Assembly: GCA_032622095.1 (NCBI GenBank)
Contig: CP136063.1
Coordinates: forward strand, 214,347,982-214,411,981
Length of the DNA: 64,000 nt
Source: Siphonodentalium dalli
Lineage: Eukaryota > Mollusca > Scaphopoda > Gadilida > Siphonodentaliidae
Direction of reading: 5' to 3'
Made by a program: the position numbers and the translations under genes. Below the pieces are notes generated by a model, which was not told where the DNA came from, made no database searches, and worked only from the letters and a program-made list of their open reading frames with translations. Below, one piece after another: positions 36,101 to 48,100 of this stretch; position 1 is the stretch's first letter, and each line of letters opens with the position of its first letter.

Positions 36101-39100
36101 TTAGGGCCTATTTCGTGATGATAGGGTTAAATGTACGTTCAAACTTTGAGAAATTTACAATCAATATCAATTCAATTTATTGTATAACTCATCGTCGTGT
36201 ATTGACATACAGAGTAATAATATAATTCATACATTTCAAATATTCTAAATGTTCGCATGCACATGGTTGGTGTACATTTATAGTCTTTTACTAAATATAT
36301 ATACATGTGTGTATATAATAATTATATGAGTGCGACAATGATAGTCATTTTAATTTGTTTTTTAGTTTTAAATCTGGGGAGGGGTCAGGATAAGGAAACA
36401 AATACCTATGGGTGTGATTAAAGCCACATGGCTGTTTGCGCTCCGAAATACATATTAATATTCGCTTTTGGATTTTTCTCAGTATCGAAATAGGTCGATA
36501 CATATATGAACTACCTTTATATGAACATTATGTAAACCAAGAAATACGCATTAAAATAATGAAAAAATACAACTATGAATATGGTGTTTGTGTCCCAAAC
36601 ACAAAACAGCCATTTGCTCAACTGGAACAGAAAAGAGCGTTCCGTGGTATCTATTCCTGATATGGTAGCAATAAAGAGCATTTGTCTTACTTCTGGCGTA
36701 AATTTTAAACGGCTGAAAATGGCTGTGACTTTGGCAAGTGTTTTTTCAGAGCATATGAAGCCGGTATATCAATACTTCGTTTATGTACCGACCTATTGTA
36801 TCCGTCGCTCCAAAAAAAAATTGGGGGTTCGAATGATCCATGTCCGTTTAATTATGATCAGATAATTCGTCGCCGTGGGTTGTATAGTGAGTTAAGGTGA
36901 GAGCATGAACACACCCCACTGTTTACAGCATGCGCAACGAGATTTGTGTAATTCTACAACAAACATTTGCCAGAAATTGGACTTTAACGATATGACAAGA
37001 ATCAATAGTGCAATAACTCGAGGCATCCTACCGCCATACTAAGCAATACATAGATATAACGACACAATTGTGTGAACATGATAACGTTATTGCACGAGTT
37101 TGTTGTGAGGCGATGGTAAAACGAGAACCGACGTTCACAAAGCTGTGTTGTTCTATGTTTATTGCACACTCGGCTGATTGTAGCTTGTAATATACTAAAA
37201 AATAAACTAAAAAAAATAGGTCTATATTGTTTATTTAATTGAACAAACGTGTGCTAAATGTAGACTATATCTAATAATTTAGGGAAGAAATTGTCTGTTA
37301 CGGTTGACGTCGCCAATGACGTTATTGGCGTAATCGGTTTGTGTTGTTCAAGAACAATACACAATTGTTTATTGAACGTTTTGAAATCTTCTGTGTGTTG
37401 CTGTATTTCGCACAAATAAGCCATTGGGTGTGCAATAAAACAATAGAATTTTGCTTGCTCTCATCCAGAATTTATCAATCGAAAGTGTGCCAACGATGAA
37501 GAATAGCCAGCCTGTTTTCCCGAAAAAAATCGCACATTATCTGCTTATAAAGAACTTGTTTTATGTAGATAATCTGCTTACAATCGTATCAGTTTGAGTC
37601 GATAAGTGCTGAAATGAGAGCATTTTAGTCACATTATCGACTCATGATGAGGGAGTTCTAAGCAGTGTATGTGCGGACAATGACACAAATAAGCCAACCT
37701 TCGACTTTTAAGGTGTACGCTGTTACGCCGAGTTATGTAGTAACTGACGAGTTTTGTGGTAGCTCACGAGTTATGTAGTAACAATCGACGAGTTTTGTGG
37801 TAGCTCACGAGTTTTGTAGTAAAATCGACGAGTTATGTAGTAATTTGGGTTACGAGTATTGTAGTAAAATATCGACGAGTTTTGTAGTAAAAAACAAGCT
37901 AACGAGTTTTGTAGTAATACTCGTCGAATTTTGTAGCAACATTTTTTAGTCAGTTTCAAAGGCGGGTTTGGACTTAATAAAATCTTATATAGTAAATGTA
38001 ATGTTTTCTTGTGTAAGTGTTTGTGTGGTGGACGTTAATGACGTTGTATCTCAACTTGATGTTGGTCCCTCGTCACTGCTGCGTCGTTTCTCATAAGATC
38101 TGAGCCAAACAAGTACTATAACCATGTTATTAACTTGAACATGTCCCCCATAACGTCAAACGTCGCGTCCTGACGTTAATGACATTGTAGCTCAATCTGA
38201 TGGTGGCCCATCGTCATTCATCCGCTGTTTATCGGCAGATCGGGACGAAACTTGATACATAGACGTATTGTGGCAATGTTATTTATGTGGACCTGGTCCC
38301 GATTACCTCAGACGTCGCGTTCTGACCTTAATGACGTTGTAGCTCAACTTGATATTGGTCCCTCGTCACTGCTGTGCCGTTTTTCGGCAGATGTGAGCGA
38401 AACTTCGTACCTAGAAGTACTATGGCAATGTTATTAACTTGGACCTGGTCCCCATTACACCACACGTCGCGTTCTGACGTTAATGTCGTTGTAGCTCAAC
38501 TCGATGGTGGTCCCTCGTCACTCCTCCGCAGTTTATCGGCAGATCAGTTCGAAACTTGGTACATAGACGTATTGTGGCAATGCTATTTATGTTGACCTGG
38601 TCCGATCACCTATGAGCGAAACTTCGTACCTAGAAGTACTATGGCCGTGTTATTAACTTGGACCTGGTGCCCATTACGTCAGATGTCGCGTTCTGACGTA
38701 ATGACGTTGTAGCTCAACCTGATGGTGGTCCATCGTCACTAATCCGCTGTTTATCGGCAGATCGGGACGAAACTTGGTACATAGACGTATTGTGGCCATG
38801 TTATTGATGTGGACCAGGTCCCGATAACGTTAGCCGTCACGTCCTGGTGGCAATGACGTTCTAGCTCAACCTGATGGTGTTCCATCGTCACTCATCCGCT
38901 GTTTCTCGGCAGATCGAGGCGAAACTTCGTACCTAGAAGTACTATGGCCATGTTATTAACTTGGACCTGGTCTCCTTTACACCAGGCGTCGCGTTCTGAC
39001 GTTAATGACGTTGTAGCTCAACTCGATGATGGTCCCTCATCACTCCTCCGCAGTTTATCGGCAGATCCGTTCTGTGGCCATGTTATCTATATGGACCTGG

Positions 39101-42100
39101 TCCCGATTACCTCATACGTCGCGTTCTGACCTTAATGACGTTGTAGCTCAACTTGATATTGGTCCCTCGTCACTGCTGTACCGTTTTTCGGCAGATATGA
39201 GCGAAACTTCGTACCTAGAAGTATTATGGCCATGTTATTAACTTGGATCTGGTCCCCATTACACCAGACGTTGCGTTCTGACATCAATGACGTTGTAGCT
39301 CAACCCGATGATGGTCCCTCGCCATTCCTTCGCAGTTTATCGGCAGATCAGTTCGAAACTTGGTACATAGACGTATTGTGGCCATGTTATTTATGTGGAC
39401 CTGGTCCGCGATTACCTCAGTCGTCGCGTTCTGACGTTAATGACGTTGTAAGTCAACTTGATATTGGTCCCTCGTCACCGCTGTTTTTCGGCAGATATGA
39501 GCGAACCTTGGCACATAGAAGTGCTGTGGCCATGTTAGTAACTTGGGCATGGTCGCGATAACATCGGATGTCGCGTTCTGGCGTTAATGACATTGCGCAT
39601 CAACTTGACAGACCGGGGAGAAACGTCGTATCTAGAAGTAGCATGGTCCACCAAGATAGATAGTTTATTCTATTTCACCAATACAACATGGTATTAAGAA
39701 ATACATACAATACATGTACATGAATAAATGAATGACAAAGTATATAATATAAGGTTGTCATGGCACTTAGGTGGTTCCGGGGATTTGGTATCGAAACCAC
39801 CATTGTCGTACACCCTGGTTGAATGGAATATACCGGGTGCACGACTCTGATTGTTTTGGCGCCGGGGCTCCGGTGTCATACAAGTATCTAAATGGTTGTG
39901 ATGTACTGCTCAGTTAGGAAAACAACGAACTGTTTCATTTAAAAATCTGATAAATTTGCACAGGTTTGTCCATATACTAGGTTTATCATTACATAGGAGA
40001 ATAGATAATTTACGTTGGCTGGGGTAATTCCAATGTGATCTTTTTACGTAAAGTTCCTTTTATCTGAGAAGTATAGACAATGCAATAGTGTATGATATTC
40101 ATGTGTTACAAAATGTGCAAGTTCGGTTATTTATCGGGGTATTGTTCCATCTCCCAACTTCAACTGGCAAATAATGATTGGCTGTTTCTAAATCTCACAG
40201 TCGTTAAAATGTCTTTATCTGGGGCTGATTTCAAATAACTTCCTTCACCAAATTCTGGTTTCAAAGTACGATAAAAATGATCCTTTACTAGCTGTGGCTG
40301 TTAATGATAGCCATTGTTGAATAAATTGGTCTTTCAAGTTTATTTTTAATTTGGAGCATAGTCGTTTTCCATCAATGCTAGGGTTCTGATTAGCCCATGT
40401 GCCTGACATTCCTGGCTGGTTAAGTATATTTGTAACATATGTGATCTATGGTATTTCTAATGTGGTGCCATTTACGATAGATACCGATACATTATATATC
40501 TGACTGCTTATTTTATTGTTTGAATGTATAAGCCTACTCCAGTAACTAATCATTCGGAGCTTGATGTCTATCTCAACATGGAATCGACCTAGCTCACCAT
40601 ATACCATATAACTGGGTGTGGGAAATCTTGAGGCGAAGCAATATTTTACAGAATTTGAGATGTACACTTTCTATAATAGAGTTGTCCCCCGCCCCATACT
40701 TCACAACCGTACAAAAGAATTGGTTTCACGGGCATATCAAAAAGTCTAAGTTGCGTTCTGATAGATAGAGAATTTCGTCGTCCTATCTTTATTACCTCAT
40801 ACATATGGCTTTTCTATCTTTCATTACTACATGTTTCTTCATTGTTAAAAAGGATCCCGATCTACAAAATATTACACCAAGATAATTGAATGACTTTACT
40901 ATTTCTATTTCCTGACCATTGGATCTGAACAATAAATGTTTCGGTTGTCTACCCTTCGAGAAACATTAAGATGTAACTGACTGGTCGAAAAATTTAGTTC
41001 TGTTGTGTCAACCCAATTGTTTGTGGTGACAATTGGAGTACTACGATGCTGCAGCCGAAGATGTATCGTCGATAATCAACACCGAGACATGTAAGTACTT
41101 GGATGGGTGGCCACAGAGCTCGAGGACACATCGCCAAACATCGGTTAGAAAAACAAACACCACTTCACATAATGACCCACTGAGTAGATATCAAGGGTGA
41201 AACTAGTGATCACACCATTAAATAAACATGTCGGAAACAATCAAAACTAACATATACAGTCATCATAATGAAATATATAATTAAAAATAACAATTTCAAG
41301 TGCCGAAAAGTCTGAACCTAAGTGCCGAAAGGTCCAGGTGCCGAATCAATAAGTAGAGAAAAGTCCAAGGGAACAAATGCCGAAAAGTCCAGTTGCAAAT
41401 TAGAGCCATACATGGGATAATTTTTTTATTAAGTCCACACGGGCATACACAATTGAATTAAAACATTTCTACTACAAAACTCGTCGATGTTACCACAAAA
41501 CTCGTCAATTTTACCACAAATTTCGTCGATTATTACTAACCAATGGTAACAAGTGACGAGTTTTGTAGTAAAATCGACGAGTTTTGTAGTAACAATTGAC
41601 GAGTTTTGTAGTAACAATCGACGAGTTTTGTAGTAACAATTGACGAGTTTTGTAGTAAAATCGACGAGATTTGTGGTAAAATTGACGAGTTTTGTAGTAA
41701 AATCGACGAATTTTGTAGTAACATCGACGAGTTTTGTAATAACAATTGACCAGTTTTGTAGTAACAATTGACTCGTCAATTGTCACCACAAAACTCGTCA
41801 ATTTTACCACAAATCTCGTCGATTTTACTACAAAACTCGTCGATGTTACTAAAAAAAAACTCGTCAATTGTTACTTCAAAACTCGTCAATTTTACCACAA
41901 AACTCGTCGATTGGTTAGTAATAATCGACGAGATTTGTGGTAAAATTGACGAATTTTGTGGGTAACATCGACGAGTTTTGTAGTAGCAATTTTTTAATTC
42001 AATTGTGTATGCCCGTGTGGACTTAATAAAAAAATTATCCCATGTATGGCTCTAATTTGCACCTGGACTTTTCGGCATTTGTTCCCTTGGACTTTTCGGT

Positions 42101-45100
42101 ACTTATTGATTCGGTACCTGGACCTTTCGGCACTTAGGTTCAGACTTTTCGGCATTTGTCGTCGATGTTACTACAAAACTCGTCGATTGTTACTACAAAA
42201 CTCGTCAATTTAACAACAAAACTCGTCAAGTCAACGTCAAGATGAGTTACAACGTCATTACTTCAGAACGCGACGTCCGAGGTAACACGACCAGGTCCAA
42301 GTTAATAACATAGTCATGATTCCTCTTGGTCCGAAGTTTCGCCCCGATACGTCGAGAAACGACGGATAAGTGCCGACGGACCACCATTATATTGAGATAC
42401 AACGCCATTAACGTCAGGACGCGACGTTTGACGTAATGTGGGCCAGACTCAAGTTAATAACATGGCCATAGTACTTCTAGGTACGAAGTTTCGCTCATAT
42501 CTGCCGAAAAACGGTACAGCAGTGACGAGGGACCAATATCAAGTTGAGCTACAATGACATTAACGTCAGAACACGACGTCTGAGGTAATCGGGACCAGGT
42601 CCATATAAATAACCTGGCCACAATACGTCTATGTATCAAGTGTCGTCCCGATCTACCGATAAACAGCGGACGAATGATGATGGACCACCATCAGATTGAG
42701 CTACAATGTCATTAACGTCAGGACGCGATGTTTGACATAATGTGGGCCAGGTTCAAGTTAATAACATGGCCATAGTACTTCTAGGTACGAAGTTTCGCTC
42801 ATATCTGTCGAAAAACGGCACAGCAGTGACGAGGGACCAATATCAAGTTGAGCTACAATGTCATTAACGTCAGAACGCGACGTCTGAGGTGATCGGGACC
42901 AGGTTCACATAAATAACATGGCCACAATACGTCTATGTACCAAGTTTCGAACTGATCTGCCGATAAACTGCGGCTGAGTGACGAGGGACCATCATCGAGT
43001 TGAGCTACAACGTCATTAACGTCAGAACGCGACATCTGACGCAATGCGGACTAGGTACAAGTTAATAACATGGCCATAGTACTTCTAGGTACGAAGTTTC
43101 GGTCATATATGTCGAAAAACGGCACAGCAGTGACGAGGGACCAATATCAAGTTGAGCTACAATGTCATTAACGTCAGAACGCGACGTCTGAGGTGATCGG
43201 GACCAGGTTCACATAAATAACATGGCCACAATACGTCTATGTACCAAGTTTCGAACTGATCTGCCGATAAACTGCGGAGGAGTGACGATGGACCATCATC
43301 GAGTTGAGCTACAACGTCATTGACGTCAGAACGCGACGTTTGACGTAATAGGGGACATGTTCAAGTTAATAACATAGCTATAGTACTTCTAGGTACGAAG
43401 TTTAGCTCATATCTGCCGAGAAACGGCGCCGCAGTGACGAGGGACCAACATCAAGTTGAGATACAGTGTTCTTAACGTCCACCACACAAACAATTACACA
43501 AAAAACATTGCATTTACTATATAAGATTTTATTAAGTTCAATCCCGCCTTTGAAACTGACTAAAAATTGTTGCTACAAAACTCGACGAGTATTACTACAA
43601 AACTCGTTAGCTTGTTTTCTACTACAAAACTCGTCGATATTTTACTACAAAACTCGTAACCTGAAATTACTACATAACTCGTCGATTTTACTACAAAACT
43701 CGTGAGCTACCACAAAACTCGTCGATTGTTACTACATAACTCGTGAGCTACCACAAAACTCGTCAGTTACTACATAACTCGGCGTAACATACGCTCTTTA
43801 TCACCATAAAATCAAATAACGGCTATGACTCCATTATCTGCTTATTTCATAATCACATTATGTAACTATTTTACATTATAGGTCGATAATGTGCGTATTT
43901 GCGCGAGGATATGTTGAGAATAGCATGACAGGTTGACAGGCTATTTTTGCCGGCTGTGTGAACGTACACTAAGCAATTACGAACCTGCTCGACCGGCAAG
44001 ATATCTTGCCCCCGAGAAACTCTGCGGGTACGACACACCATCGACTACCAGCAACGGCAACTGTCCAAGTGGAGTGTCTGGAAATAAATAAACGTATGTA
44101 CGCATGCTTAGAATACTTATTATAATCTGAACAATAATCATGTAACTAAATGGACAATGTGAGACGATACACATACGCTTAGGCGGACACATATGTAATG
44201 ATACTGGTCTGTAATTAGAAACGAGAGGTTAATCGCCTTCTTCTCATATATTTGACAAAGTGATTCCGAACAGTATTTTAATGGTATGGGACTGAAATTG
44301 ATCTGGGTCAAACGCCTGTGGTGGGTTTGCGGAATAAATGGTACTCATTACATCATCGGTGGTGTACTAAACATCTGACAATATAGAACACCAAGAGTTT
44401 GCTGAACAGTGCACAAGTTTGCCCTATTTGCATTTCGTGATGGTATATTGCAGAGGTATGGACATGCAGTGGGATATACTGGGAACGATGCACGATAATA
44501 CTATTTCTAGTAATGCGAACATGCACTAATTAAATGTATTGGGCATATATATAGCTAGCTAGGGCCAGAATGTGTTATAACCAATCTAATATGGCACTCA
44601 ACTGATCGTATACACGATTCGTATCATACTTATTTTCATTGAATTGAAATTTAAACGAAATAGCTATACTGATGACAATTATACAAATGTGTACTAATAT
44701 GACTACTACATTAATATTGGAGTCTTGGAGATTGTGATGGCTGATTGTATAGTCCTGACAATTACAGTTATATACCTATTAAAGTACAGCTACTATAATA
44801 CTTTTGGATTAATGTGACTGTTTGTGTATGTACTATGTAATGTGGTTTGCATGTTTCTTCGATAATTATAACTGTGAAAAACAATAGAATACTCGATTCG
44901 ATATCCATCCTAATTGATTAGTTGATGCCATGTTACACTGTTTATGACAAATAGTTCCATACTCATTCAGTTGCATGTTTGTCGCATTGGTAGGGTGCTA
45001 CATAGTGTTGGACATCAAATCAGGCGGCCGCCCACACTGGCACTTTCATTATAAGGAAAGTGACATGTACAATGTACATCTATACATTGTTTTCGTGACA

Positions 45101-48100
45101 TCAAATGTTTAATAGATATTAACCACTTCAATGCGTCAATACATCGTTGCTAATTGATATGACGGCAAATACGCAATAATATTCGCGATAGTTTATTATA
45201 ACTGAAGTAAAATAGTGGACCGGACCGGTGAATACCGGACCGGCGGCAAAAAGCGGTCCGGTCCGGTCCAGTAACACCCGGTCCGGACCGGACCGCGGTC
45301 CACCCCTGGACCGCGGACCGGACCGGTCCAAAGCGGTCCGGTCCGCATCACTAATATATACACATACTACACGTTACAGTTAATTCAATTCTTTAATCTC
45401 AATAAACCAATAATCATGGTATGTGATATAAAAGTAATATAATTACAATAGTTAATTAACCTCACCCGCTGCTGTATAAGTTTCCATGAAGTTGCTACTT
45501 TCTCAATATATTAATTTTAGAACTTTTAATATATATACGTCGGCAAATATATATCTATTATATATTTTGGAAGATCTGTGTGTCTGAGTGTGTTCGCGAT
45601 GACCCGATTTCGATGAAACTTGGTACGTGGGGGTATTTTCGGCCGGGGGGTGACATAGGCCTATTAATTTTCCCGTGCGACGTGACCTTGACCTTGAAAT
45701 CGGGTCATTTCAAGGTCAAACGCCCGAATATCACGGGATTTCGATGAAACTTGGTATGTGGGGGTCAATTCAAGGTCAAATCGCGAATTTTGATGGGATT
45801 TCGACGAAATTTGATACGTATGGTTACTTTTGTCCACTGAGTGTATTGGACGGGTCGAGTCGTGACCCGACCTGACCTTGACCTTCAAAATGATCAATTC
45901 GAGGTCAAATCGGGTAAAACCGGATGGATTTCGACGGGTACTTTTGTCGGTTACTTTTGTCCGGGCAGTGTTTTGGACGGGTCAAATCGTGACCCCATCT
46001 GACCTTGGCCTTCAAAATGGACAATTCAAGGTCAAAGCCCGGACGAAGTCGGGGTCACCTTCTAGTATATATATATATCAGAAGATGCATGTGACATAAG
46101 TGTGATACCTGTAGCTCAATCATCTTAGTCTTAGATAATAATTACATAACAAGACGTTATGAGAAGACGTTTTCATAATCGAAACTTTTTGATTTGTGAA
46201 GTCTTGTATCATAGCTGTAAAACCCTTGCCCTATAATGAGTAATATCGGTCATACAATGTACAAGGTATGAGACAATAAAACATATATGCAGAGCAAATT
46301 GATTGGCTCAAACATTTCCTAAAAGTATTATCATTCATTACTGGGTTAATGATCTGGTATATAAAATTGAGTAAGGCGAGTGACAATATATCGAAATATT
46401 GATTCTTTTGTTTATTGCATTTCGTACACGCAGACAGTGGAATGGAATAGAAAGGGGTATATGGAGAATTGAGCACGTGCCACGTTGTCTTGAATATACA
46501 TGTAATACTGAAGGTCAATCCACACCGGACGCGAGCGCGCGATTATAACGGCCGTTTGCTGTCGTCCGTATCAGTTCAAAGCGCGCGATTTTTTATATTC
46601 ACACCGAAAGCGACTGAATCGCTGACCACGAGCCGATTACAGCAGTGATTTTATGCTTCGTCGGTTTCTCGCTTTGTGGCAAACCAGCGGGATAATTGGG
46701 TCGCTTTCAAATAACATATTTGTACGGTCGTATTCCTCCTATTTGAAGACGACATAATCATTCGTTGTCGCGATAACAAAGGTGGCGGAGGACTTCAGCG
46801 ACATGCTGATAACTGAAGTGCAAGGATAAATGAGAATAGCAAATGAGGATAAATGAGTAATAACAGGATCGTCTGGTAATTTTTGGTCCAAATCCATTCC
46901 AAGCTTGTTAAGTCACTTTCACCCCCCTCCGATAAAGAAAACCTCACAAACTGGAATTATAGAATGAAATTCAATTAGACGCAATTGATATGAGAATTTA
47001 GGAAGCCCGTGAACCATTCCACTTGACATATTATATTTGACAATTAATTGAGTTTGAAAAACTCTTACATGTTTATATTTAGCAAATTCGGATTAAAATG
47101 TCCATATACATTGTATTTGTGACCTGCCTGTAAATGATGCAGGCAAACGATTATCTACCCAAACCATCGCGCGCGACGATGCGACCCAGTCGCTTTCGGT
47201 GTGAATATAAAAATCGCGCGCTTAGAACCGCTACGGACGACATAAAACGACCTTAAAAATCGCGCGCTCGCGCCCGGTGTGGATTGACCCTTAATTAGAA
47301 AACATTTGGTATACACATACTAGATGAATATCATTTCTCGTAACTTCATAGAGACGCGTCAATGAGAGAGAACTAATTTATAAATTGTTAAAGCTTTTAA
47401 TGCAGTTCATGTCATTATATGGTTGGGTTTTATACATATGCAAATAACTTGAAGAGTTGGGGGTGGCATCGAGTTGATGGAGATCGTCCACATTACTACA
47501 TGTTTCAGATAAACGATCAAAATATAACAGTTGGTCCTTAAAAGGGGTAGGCATCGGAAAAAGGGAATCACTCCACGTTAAAATAATGCCAGTTTAAGTA
47601 ATCTTCTCTAGGTATTCAGTATTAAATTGAAAGTCCATATTGTTTGTATGCAGGGAAACACATAACACATAACAGTGGGTGCAGAAATCGATCATGTCAT
47701 ACTGTTTGTGGGGGGGGGGCGTCAACATATTTGGTTGTTTTATTTATACAGGTAATGAATGTGCTTCAGGAATTGACTTTCCTTCAAAATCGCTTACTTG
47801 TCATTTATTTTCGTAACACGACCATACTATAAGTTTATTTTCGACATGTTTCAGGGCTTACAAATTTATAATGGATGACGATATCAATTATGAGTACGAT
47901 GAATGATGTTGGTGATGAACGCTGGTGACGATATCGGTCATGATGATAACGATTATTGTGACGATTATGATGATCATGATCACGATCATCGTCATCATGA
48001 TGGTGGTCATATGACAATGACGATGGTGATGTCGATGACAATGGTCCTGATGGTGATAACGGTGATTATGATCATGATGATCACGATGGCAATGCCGATG

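Larger units (their letters stand above)
37721..43789. mobile_element. 6,069-bp foldback-like element in GST intron 2
   Basis: Perfect inverted termini TGTTACGCCGAGTTATGTAG begin at 37,721 and end at 43,789. A 5-bp direct repeat, TACGC, flanks the element (37,716-37,720 and 43,790-43,794). Left arm: ~21-bp ACGAGTTTTGTAGTAA-type repeats (37,730-37,945), a unique-like ~85-bp spacer, then about 11 units of ~150 bp to 39,645. The right arm (about 42,230-43,789) mirrors this order with about nine ~150-bp units. The core holds a minus-strand LINE fragment (39,646 to about 41,030) and a second palindrome (41,298-42,162). Arms made of tandem repeats are the hallmark of Foldback transposons. No transposase was found. 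The insert ends 195 bp from the exon 2 donor, so the pre-mRNA could form a very long hairpin. Confidence 0.85.

Noticed and set aside
38252-39561. Plus-strand ORFs with repeated LTWTWSPLHQTSRSDVNDVV-like text
   Set aside because: These are translations of the ~150-bp foldback units. Units of variable length break the frame, and the mirror arm gives the same peptides on minus.
41429-41965. Overlapping Tyr/Lys/Thr/Arg-rich ORFs on both strands
   Set aside because: They are frames of the ~21-bp minisatellite, open because the unit lacks stops in those phases.
45128-45331. 67-codon Pro/Gly/Arg-rich ORF on minus
   Set aside because: It is the translation of the CGGTCC-rich palindromic block, with no independent support.
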